A stretch of 5,765 nt of DNA, from assembly GCA_021810725.1 (NCBI GenBank), contig JAJZIE010000165.1, positions 1-5,765 of the forward strand, written 5' to 3'. Positions 1-4,679 of this stretch are shown here, piece after piece. A program made the translations under genes and the position numbers. Under the pieces are notes generated by a model. That model was not told the origin of the DNA and made no database searches. It saw only the letters and a list, made by a program, of their open reading frames with translations. The first letter of the stretch is position 1. Every line of letters starts with the position of its first letter. This DNA is from Bacillota bacterium. GTDB lineage: Bacteria; Bacillota; Sulfobacillia; JAJZYS01; JAJYTV01.

Positions 1-172
1 CGAAGAAAACCGCGACGAGGAAGAGGGCCATGCCGAGCACGGCGGCCAACACCGCACGGTAGGGCGCCACCCGGCGACCCGCGAGGTGGCCCCCGAGCGC
101 GAGGCCCGCCAGCACGAGGGCGATGAGGCCCGCGACGGGCCTCAGGGCGAAGCCGTCGGGCAGGGGGATCAT
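1..172 (-). CDS. Unidentified membrane protein (partial, C-terminus outside window)
   Basis: An open frame starts at ATG 170-172, overlapping the lipoprotein stop in an ATGA arrangement, and stays open to the left edge, giving 57 residues. It begins MIPLPDGFALRPVAG and has two hydrophobic segments, about 12-28 (AGLIALVLAGLALGG) and 41-57 (VLAAVLGMALFLVAVFF), joined by a basic loop HLAGRRVAPYR. This is the pattern of a polytopic inner-membrane protein whose rest lies outside. The 4-nt overlap argues for translational coupling to the lipoprotein and for a real gene rather than a chance frame. There is too little sequence to name a family. Confidence 0.65.
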   Translation of the reverse strand, partial: MIPLPDGFALRPVAGLIALVLAGLALGGHLAGRRVAPYRAVLAAVLGMALFLVAVFF

Positions 173-936
173 TGGCTGAGCTTCGTCAACGCGATGGTCG
201 TCTGGCTGTTCAGGTACTTGACCATGACGTGGTGCTGCGTATCGATGTACACCTTCTGGTTCGGGCCGGACCCCGAGAGGGTCACCGGCACAACGGAGAA
301 CGTGCCCGCGGGCGTCGTCACCTTGGCCTTGTCGTTGGCGGTGAAACCGATGGGGACAGCCACGCCGTGCTTCAGGATGACGTCCTGCACCACCTGCAGC
401 TGCCCGGGCCGCACATCGAGGCCGGCCAGGACGGCCAGCATGGAGACGTTGACCAGCGTCGCGCCCGAGACGGGGTAGCTCACGGACTCCGCCTTGCCGT
501 CGACGGTGGCGCTCTCGACGATCTTCTTGCCCTGGCGCTTCGCGGAGATCGTCAGGTGATGGCCGGGCGCCGACGCGTCCTCCTGCGCCGACACGAAGTC
601 GAGGCCCTTGCGCGTCAGGACGATGCTGTCGGTCTCGACGTTGCTCCCTACCTGCTGGTGGACGGTCACGAGCGTCTCGCTCGGGCCCTGCTGGGTCACG
701 GTCCAGGTCATCGTGCCCTGCGCCGCGCCGCTGATCTGGTAGTTCGCGGTGTAGGACGGCAGGCTGGCCGAGGCGAGCGGAAAGCCGTTCGTGAGGTTGT
801 TGGACGTGCTTTGGGAGGAGCCTTTGGAGGCACCCCCGCTCTTCTGGTGCTGCGGTGCCGAACCGCCGCACCCGGCGAGCGTCGCGGCGAGCAGGAGCGG
901 GACGAGCAGCCTCACGGCGCGGGTCACGGACGGCAT
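169..936 (-). CDS. Putative secreted lipoprotein of unknown function
   Basis: I do not recognise a characterised family. The ATG at 934-936, backed by GGAGGT 9 nt upstream, gives 255 residues. The N-terminus is a typical lipoprotein signal: Arg6 and Arg9, a hydrophobic core LLVPLLLAATLAG and the lipobox LAGC with Cys23 as the lipid-modified residue. Residues 24-50 are a Ser/Gly/Gln/Asn-rich linker. The rest, from about 59, reads as a beta-rich domain: SYTANYQISG, TMTWTV, SIVLTRKGLDFV, a PAGTFSVVPV stretch, and a C-terminal KVYIDTQHHVMVKYL. The alternating pattern and AGTF...Y-D...H-V-K ending recall DUF3108-like periplasmic proteins, but this is a weak resemblance only. It appears to be transcribed apart from the cta operon. 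Its TGA stop overlaps the next gene's ATG, so the two are likely co-expressed. Its proximity to oxidase genes does not prove a link. Confidence 0.82.
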   Translation of the reverse strand: MPSVTRAVRLLVPLLLAATLAGCGGSAPQHQKSGGASKGSSQSTSNNLTNGFPLASASLPSYTANYQISGAAQGTMTWTVTQQGPSETLVTVHQQVGSNVETDSIVLTRKGLDFVSAQEDASAPGHHLTISAKRQGKKIVESATVDGKAESVSYPVSGATLVNVSMLAVLAGLDVRPGQLQVVQDVILKHGVAVPIGFTANDKAKVTTPAGTFSVVPVTLSGSGPNQKVYIDTQHHVMVKYLNSQTTIALTKLSQ

Positions 937-945
937 GGAAAACGC

Positions 946-951
946 ACCTCC
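946..951 (-). promoter_or_regulatory. Shine-Dalgarno of the lipoprotein gene
   Basis: GGAGGT lies 9 nt before the ATG at 934-936. It selects this ATG over the upstream in-frame start at about 1023, which would add 29 polar residues before the signal peptide and lies within or upstream of the predicted promoter. Confidence 0.75.
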
Positions 952-987
952 GAAAGGCCAGCGTGAATTGGTCGAGTGAACAGTTAG

Positions 988-1016
988 AGAATCGTCGAAA
1001 TAATCGCCGGTGTCAA
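988..1016 (-). promoter_or_regulatory. Possible sigma70-type promoter for the lipoprotein gene
   Basis: On the minus strand TTGACA (1011-1016) is a perfect -35 consensus. After a 17-nt spacer comes GATTCT (988-993), a weak -10 with three of six consensus bases. The segment is clearly richer in A and T than its surroundings. Transcription would start near 981, giving a leader of about 45 nt before the ATG at 936. It lies beyond the cta terminator, which fits a separate transcription unit. The weak -10 keeps confidence moderate. Confidence 0.5.
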
Positions 1017-1110
1017 GTCGCAAGGGCGGCCGGACGATGGGGAACCGGAGAAGCGAGCAAGACGCCGTTGGGTGGAGTTAGTGTTCTCGGGCCCCACCGA
1101 TCCCACGCGG

Positions 1111-1137
1111 TCCGCCCACCCGCTCCCTGCGGGCGGA
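1111..1137. repeat. Short inverted repeat
   Basis: TCCGCCC (1111-1117) and GGGCGGA (1131-1137) form a 7-bp stem with a 13-nt loop. A competing fold pairs CCCGC (1119-1123) with GCGGG (1129-1133). The ten bases GCGGTCCGCC at 1107-1116 also occur in the right arm of the terminator hairpin. In DNA this GC-rich, stems of this size arise by chance, so no function is claimed. Confidence 0.3.
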
Positions 1138-1220
1138 TGCGAGGCGCCGCGAGCGGTCGTGTGCCCAGGACCCACGGTAGATGTACGTGAGGCCCGTTGC
1201 TTCGCTCGCCTGGGCCGGCG

Positions 1221-1260
1221 AGAAGAGGCGGACCGCCTCCTTGAGCGGTCCGCCTCTTCT
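1221..1260 (-). terminator. Strong hairpin, probable terminator of the cta operon
   Basis: AGAAGAGGCGGACCGC (1221-1236) is a perfect 16-bp inverted repeat of 1245-1260 around an 8-nt loop. It begins 52 nt past the ctaA stop codon, where the oxidase transcript should end. A clear run of T is missing on either strand; the minus-strand arm ends in CTCTTCT before a GC-rich stretch. It may therefore work with Rho, or may protect the 3' end of the message. The stem is nearly symmetrical in sequence, so it could act in both directions, but no plus-strand gene is seen to need it. Confidence 0.75.
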
Positions 1261-1312
1261 TCTGCTCGCAGGCGCGCACGCGCCGTGAAGCGCGGCGCTG
1301 CAAAGGGAGCCA

Positions 1313-2260
1313 TCAGCCGCCTGCCACCGCGCGAGCGTCTGGCTGAGTCTCGAGCACCAGGTAGGTGAGGGCCCCGAAGAGCAGCGTCATCAGAGTGACG
1401 TGCAGCATGATCGCGCCGAGCGTGAGACCGCTCGCCACGAGGTACCAGCCCGAGAAGGCCTGCAGCACGATCAGGGCGAGGACGGCGCCGGCGCCCCGTG
1501 CCGCCTTGGCATGCTCCGAGACCTGTCTTCGCGCGGCGAGGTAGAGCCAGGCGGCCCAGACGACGCCGACGAACGCGGCGACGCGATGCAGGTACGGAAT
1601 CCAGACCGCGCCCTGCAGGCTCGGCAACACCTGCCCCAGGCAGAGCGGCCAGCTCGTGCCGCAAAGCATGCCGGTGCCGGTATGGGCGACGTAAGCGCCG
1701 AGGTAGACGAGAAGGAAGATGTAGACGGCGAAGAGATAGACCGATCGCCGCAAGCCCCTCGAAAGCGGTTCGATCACCGCTTGCCGGCCGCCGGTCGTCG
1801 CCGCGGCCGCCGCCTCGTGCAGGCGCAGGTCGAGGCCGAATGTGCCGGCGAACGCCAGGAGCGAGATGCCGAAGTGCGACGCCAGCACCTCCGGCGACGT
1901 GGGGAAGAGCACCGCCTCGGCGCCAAGGAGCGCCTGGATGTAGGTGAAGACCAGCATGAGCAGGGCGAGCGCACGGATCTCGACGCGCCGTCCCCAGCGC
2001 ATCCAGGCCCAGATCGCCAGCCACAGCACGAGGATGCCGACGATCCCCGAGATGAAGCGGTGGCCATACTCGACGAAGCCGTGCAGGTCGAAGGGCGGCG
2101 TGAAGTGGCCGTCGCAGAGCGGCCAGTGCCGGCCGCAGCCCTGGGCCGAGCCGGTCTCGGTCACGAGGAAGCCGGCGAGCAGGACGACGAACATCAGGAT
2201 GTTGGTGACACGGGCCAGCCATAGGAGTCCCCGGGATGGGGTCGTCGACGGGTGTTGCGT
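1313..2260 (-). CDS. ctaA: Heme A synthase (CtaA/COX15), probable ACG start
   Basis: CtaA oxidises the C8 methyl of heme O to a formyl group, giving heme A for subunit I. It is an eight-helix membrane protein in two similar halves. Counting from ACG at 2258-2260 (315 residues), it shows EYGHR with E64 and H67, SHFG with H129, YLHR with H225 and LHV with H287, the four heme-ligand histidines, and two loop cysteine pairs, C42/C49 in GCGRHWPLC and C200/C207 in LCGTSWPLC. The start is the odd point. The first ATG in frame, at 2192-2194, has no ribosome site and would cut helix 1 to about 15 residues. Upstream there is no ATG, GTG or TTG before the in-frame TAG of the DUF420 gene, yet GGAGGT at 2268-2273 lies 7 nt before ACG. 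Either ACG is used or the sequence has an ATG-to-ACG change. Family identity is certain; a conservative annotation would begin at 2194. Confidence 0.93.
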   Translation of the reverse strand, partial: TQHPSTTPSRGLLWLARVTNILMFVVLLAGFLVTETGSAQGCGRHWPLCDGHFTPPFDLHGFVEYGHRFISGIVGILVLWLAIWAWMRWGRRVEIRALALLMLVFTYIQALLGAEAVLFPTSPEVLASHFGISLLAFAGTFGLDLRLHEAAAAATTGGRQAVIEPLSRGLRRSVYLFAVYIFLLVYLGAYVAHTGTGMLCGTSWPLCLGQVLPSLQGAVWIPYLHRVAAFVGVVWAAWLYLAARRQVSEHAKAARGAGAVLALIVLQAFSGWYLVASGLTLGAIMLHVTLMTLLFGALTYLVLETQPDARAVAGG

Positions 2261-2267
2261 GAGCAGG

Positions 2268-2273
2268 ACCTCC
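2268..2273 (-). promoter_or_regulatory. Shine-Dalgarno of ctaA (decides the start)
   Basis: GGAGGT in the short gap after the DUF420 stop codon (2279-2281). With an ordinary 7-nt spacer it points to ACG at 2258-2260. The alternatives in frame are CTC at 4 nt and CTG at 1 nt, both less suitable. No such site precedes the ATG at 2192-2194. It is the main reason for placing the ctaA start upstream. Confidence 0.75.
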
Positions 2274-2278
2274 AGTAG

Positions 2279-2731
2279 CTAGTGGCCGAGGATGGCGCGC
2301 AGCATGTTGGTGGTGGCTCCGGGCGGGAAGACGATGTAGAGCATCAGGAAGACGCCGAGGCCCATCGCCGCGGCGACGAACCAGGACGTCGCCGTCCAGG
2401 GGGCGATGCGCCTGTGCCGGCCGAACCGGCCCAGAAGGGCGAGCCTCAGCGTGACGATGCCGAGGACTGCCGCCACGGTGGCGAGCACCGTGTGGATCTG
2501 CAGGAACACGAGATACGGAACGGCCCAGCTCTGTGGGCCGCCGAAGTTCGTGTCGCCCACGAGGAAAGATTTCAGCACGTAGCTGACAAAGAAGAGGACG
2601 GCCAAGGTGCTGCCCGTGAGCATGTAGCGCCGGTGGACGTCGCGCCGGCCCTGGCGGATCGCCCGCCAGCCGAGCGCGACCGACAGGGCCGATAGCAGCA
2701 TGAAGGCTTCGTTGAGGTAAGCGAGAAACAC
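2279..2731 (-). CDS. DUF420 membrane protein, CtaM/YozB-like oxidase maturation factor
   Basis: This 150-residue membrane protein has four predicted helices at about 3-22, 37-57, 70-93 and 113-134. It fits the DUF420 pattern: an early NEAFMLLS, GWRAIRQGRRDVHRRYML with H33, SYVLKSFL, a glycine-rich GDTNFGGP loop, YLVFLQIH with H80, and GRHRRIAPWTATSW with H106. The conserved histidines could bind metal or heme, but that is inference. Known members are YozB of Bacillus subtilis and CtaM of Staphylococcus aureus, the latter reported to be needed for a functional aa3-type oxidase. The start is GTG at 2729-2731, supported by GGAGG at 2739-2743 with a 7-nt spacer. It lies between ctaB and ctaA, 42 nt after the first and about 18 nt before the second, which argues for a role in heme A supply or oxidase assembly. 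The family call is firm, the exact function is not. Confidence 0.88.
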   Translation of the reverse strand: MFLAYLNEAFMLLSALSVALGWRAIRQGRRDVHRRYMLTGSTLAVLFFVSYVLKSFLVGDTNFGGPQSWAVPYLVFLQIHTVLATVAAVLGIVTLRLALLGRFGRHRRIAPWTATSWFVAAAMGLGVFLMLYIVFPPGATTNMLRAILGH

Positions 2732-2738
2732 GGGCCCG

Positions 2739-2743
2739 CCTCC
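2739..2743 (-). promoter_or_regulatory. Shine-Dalgarno of the DUF420 gene
   Basis: GGAGG placed 7 nt before the GTG at 2729-2731, in the 42-nt gap after ctaB. It supports a GTG start for the DUF420 protein rather than an internal ATG (Met11), which would remove half of helix 1. Confidence 0.7.
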
Positions 2744-2773
2744 GCTTCCAACGGATCCCGTTATCAGGTTCTC

Positions 2774-3691
2774 CTAGATCGCGTGCACGTTCAAGACCAT
2801 GGCGGCGAAGAGCAGGGTCAGGTAGACGAGGGAGTAGCCGAATGTGGCCTTGGCCCAGCGCACCTCTGGCGCGCGCTCGCGCAAGAGGCCCAGGCACATC
2901 GCGACGAAGCCGACGCCGAGCACGGCGGCCGCGGCGAGGTAGAGGCTGCCGACGACGCCGGTGAGGTAAAGGCCCAAGGTCGCTGCGAGCAGCATCAGTG
3001 TGTACATCAGCGACTGTACCTTGGTCACGCGTTCTCCACGCGCCACAGGCATCATCGGCACGTTGGCGCGACGGTAGTCGTCCTGGCGGAAGAGCGCCAG
3101 GGACCAGAAGTGGGCCGGCGTCCAGAGGAAGATGATCAGGAACATCCAGAAGGCGGCCAGCGAGAGGTGGCCGGTCACCGCGGCCCAGCCGATCAGCGGC
3201 GGGAAGGCCCCGGCTCCGCCGCCGATGACGATGTTCTGCGGCGTGCGGCGCTTGAGCCACATCGTGTAGATGCCGACGTAGTAGATGAAACCGCCGAGCG
3301 ACAGGAGCGCGGTGAGCAGGTTCAGGTCCAGAAGGAGGGCGAATGACACCACCTCGAGGGCGATGCCGATGATCAGCGAGCGCGTGGCCGGAATGCGGCC
3401 CGACGGGACCGGACGGTCGTTCGTCCGCGCCATCAGGGCGTCGATGTCGCGGTCGTACCACATGTTGACGGCGTGGGCTCCGCCGGCCGAGAGCGCGAGG
3501 CCCAGCGTGCCGAGGAGCGACGGCCAGAAGGCCGGCAGCCCGTGCGACGCGACGACCATGGCGCAATACGACGTGATGATGAGCAGCAGGATGATGCGCG
3601 GCTTGAGGAGCTGGACGTAGTCACCGAGGCTGGCTACGCCGGCCCGGCCGCGGGCGACGTCGAGTTCAAGCGGATTTGCCAAGGGGGCCAT
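2774..3691 (-). CDS. ctaB: Protoheme IX farnesyltransferase (heme O synthase)
   Basis: CtaB transfers the farnesyl group of farnesyl diphosphate to heme B, making heme O, the first step to heme A. It is a polytopic membrane enzyme of the UbiA superfamily. With the ATG at 3689-3691 the protein has 305 residues, normal for the family. KPR (30-32) starts helix 1. The first Asp-rich motif is NMWYDRDID (N76, D80, D84) followed by RTNDRPVPSG, and the second is DDYRRANVPMMPV (starting at D204). These bind the diphosphate through Mg2+. The start is uncertain: GTG at 3710-3712 adds seven residues but has no ribosome site; ATG at 3691 directly abuts AGGGAG, too close for ideal use; TTG at 3680-3682 sits 9 nt from the same AGGGAG and would remove three residues. 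I chose ATG. The gene follows ctaF by 51 nt and precedes the DUF420 gene by 42 nt. Confidence 0.96.
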   Translation of the reverse strand: MAPLANPLELDVARGRAGVASLGDYVQLLKPRIILLLIITSYCAMVVASHGLPAFWPSLLGTLGLALSAGGAHAVNMWYDRDIDALMARTNDRPVPSGRIPATRSLIIGIALEVVSFALLLDLNLLTALLSLGGFIYYVGIYTMWLKRRTPQNIVIGGGAGAFPPLIGWAAVTGHLSLAAFWMFLIIFLWTPAHFWSLALFRQDDYRRANVPMMPVARGERVTKVQSLMYTLMLLAATLGLYLTGVVGSLYLAAAAVLGVGFVAMCLGLLRERAPEVRWAKATFGYSLVYLTLLFAAMVLNVHAI

Positions 3692-3742
3692 CTCCCTAAC
3701 GCAGATTGGCACCTGGGGGAGGGGACGAGCGGCCGGATGCCG

Positions 3743-4051
3743 TCAGGCCCACTGCTGGATCAGGACCATGAGACAGGTTCCGATCAGCACCGCGAGCGAG
3801 AGACCGGCGACGAAGAAGTAGGTGTAGACGTGCCTGCTGCCGCGCAGGTGCATGAACAGGAAGGCCTGCATCAGGACCTGCACGACGGCCAGCGCGATGA
3901 GGATGGGAAGAACGACGGCGCGCTGCAGGCCGATCTCGACGAGGAAGACGGCCGCGAGCGTCAGCACGAGGCTGAGGACTCCGATCGTGATGTAGAGCGC
4001 CTTCTGCGAGCGCTCCGCCGTCTGCGGCATCAGCGGTGTCTCCTGGCTCAT
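3743..4051 (-). CDS. ctaF: Cytochrome c oxidase subunit IV (CtaF/CyoD-like)
   Basis: This is a small subunit of the oxidase, 102 residues, the usual size for prokaryotic COX4. It has three predicted membrane helices at about 19-38, 46-67 and 77-98. The second helix ends in QAFLFMHL, the most characteristic stretch of the family. The N-terminal 17 residues are polar and probably cytoplasmic. The start is ATG at 4049-4051, only 4 nt after the ctaE stop, with a weak AAGGTGAG-type ribosome site lying in the 3' end of ctaE, which suggests coupling. The protein has no catalytic residues; by family knowledge it helps assemble or stabilise the CuB site and subunit interface. Position directly after ctaE matches the common D-E-F order, so the call rests on sequence and context together. 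Confidence 0.93.
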   Translation of the reverse strand: MSQETPLMPQTAERSQKALYITIGVLSLVLTLAAVFLVEIGLQRAVVLPILIALAVVQVLMQAFLFMHLRGSRHVYTYFFVAGLSLAVLIGTCLMVLIQQWA

Positions 4052-4055
4052 CGCT

Positions 4056-4679
4056 TCAGCTCACCTTTCCTGCGAGGTAGACGAGGGTGAAGATCACGAC
4101 CCAGACGACGTCCACGAAGTGCCAGTAGAGGCTCATGATGAAGACCTTCGTGGTGCGCTCCTCGTTGATCCCATGCTTGAGGGACTGGAAGAGGAGCAGC
4201 AGGATCCAGAACACGCCGAACGCCACATGCATGCCGTGGAAGCCGGTGAGCGTGAAGAACGCGGAACCGAAGGCGCTCGTCTGCAGCGTGAGTCCGTGGT
4301 GGTAGAACGTGTAGAACTCGTAGCCCTGGAACTCGAGGAAGATGAGGCCGAGCAGCGCCGTCAGCCAGAGCCAGATCTGCATGCCGCGCACGTCGCGCCG
4401 CTGCATCGCGGCGACCCCGAGCACCACCGTGAGGCTGCTCGAGAGCAGCACGAGCGTGGCGACCGTGGTGAGCGGCAGGTCGAAGATCTGCGCCCCGCTG
4501 GGGCCATGGGCGACGCCGGTGTGCAGGCCCAGGTAGGCGCCGATCAGCGAGGCGAAGAACGCGCACTCGCCCGCGAGGAAGATCCAGAGTCCGAGGATGC
4601 GATGGTCCTTGGGCAGCCCGAGTTCCTGCGAGGTCTCGTGCTCCAAGGCGATGCGCGTGGTCTCGCTCTGCGCGCTCAC
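4056..4679 (-). CDS. ctaE: Cytochrome c oxidase subunit III
   Basis: This is structural subunit III of the aa3/caa3 oxidase, an integral membrane protein that stabilises subunit I and supports sustained proton uptake. The 207-residue product is the short five-helix form typical of bacteria, lacking the first two helices of mitochondrial COX3. Family motifs seen are GECAFFASL (E38), LEFQGYE (115-121), TGFHGMHV (145-152) and YWHFVDVVWVVIF (185-197). The start is GTG at 4677-4679; its last two bases form the first two of the ctaD TGA stop, so the two genes are probably translationally coupled. A GGAGGT Shine-Dalgarno at 4688-4693, 8 nt upstream and inside ctaD, supports this start. ctaF follows after 4 nt. 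Nothing in the protein looks damaged. Confidence 0.97.
   Translation of the reverse strand: MSAQSETTRIALEHETSQELGLPKDHRILGLWIFLAGECAFFASLIGAYLGLHTGVAHGPSGAQIFDLPLTTVATLVLLSSSLTVVLGVAAMQRRDVRGMQIWLWLTALLGLIFLEFQGYEFYTFYHHGLTLQTSAFGSAFFTLTGFHGMHVAFGVFWILLLLFQSLKHGINEERTTKVFIMSLYWHFVDVVWVVIFTLVYLAGKVS

Larger units (their letters stand above)
937..1312. other. Intergenic region between ctaA and the lipoprotein gene (376 nt)
   Basis: No gene that I can support. From right to left it holds the hairpin at 1221-1260, an anonymous GC-rich stretch at about 1021-1220 with one weaker inverted repeat (1111-1137), and an AT-richer segment at 961-1016 carrying a possible promoter for the lipoprotein gene. 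I looked for a tRNA or other structured RNA and saw no T-loop-like or CCA-ended fold. Reading frames crossing it run through the hairpin, lack ribosome sites, and have arginine- and proline-rich products typical of chance frames in GC-rich DNA. Confidence 0.7.

Noticed and set aside
937..1023. Longer lipoprotein starting at about 1023
   Set aside because: It adds 29 polar residues before the signal peptide, has its start upstream of the predicted -10 and lacks a ribosome site, while the ATG at 936 has a good one.
1021..1220. A possible tRNA or structured RNA in the intergenic region
   Set aside because: No cloverleaf, T-loop consensus or known riboswitch core could be found on either strand; only short GC-rich inverted repeats are present.
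1013..1303. A 96-codon minus-strand frame in the gap after ctaA
   Set aside because: It reads through the terminator hairpin, has no ribosome site and gives an Arg/Pro/Gly-rich product without any family feature.
1400..2224. Long plus-strand open frames such as 1400-2224, 172-966, 3473-4090 and 4119-4721
   Set aside because: They are antisense shadows of ctaA, the lipoprotein, ctaB/ctaF and ctaE, with highly charged His/Glu/Arg/Gly-rich products and no domains.
984..3566. An 860-codon open frame on the minus strand covering ctaB, DUF420 and ctaA
   Set aside because: It is out of frame with three clearly identified genes, is Arg/Pro/Ala-rich, and exists because stops are rare in GC-rich DNA. 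It has no recognisable domain.
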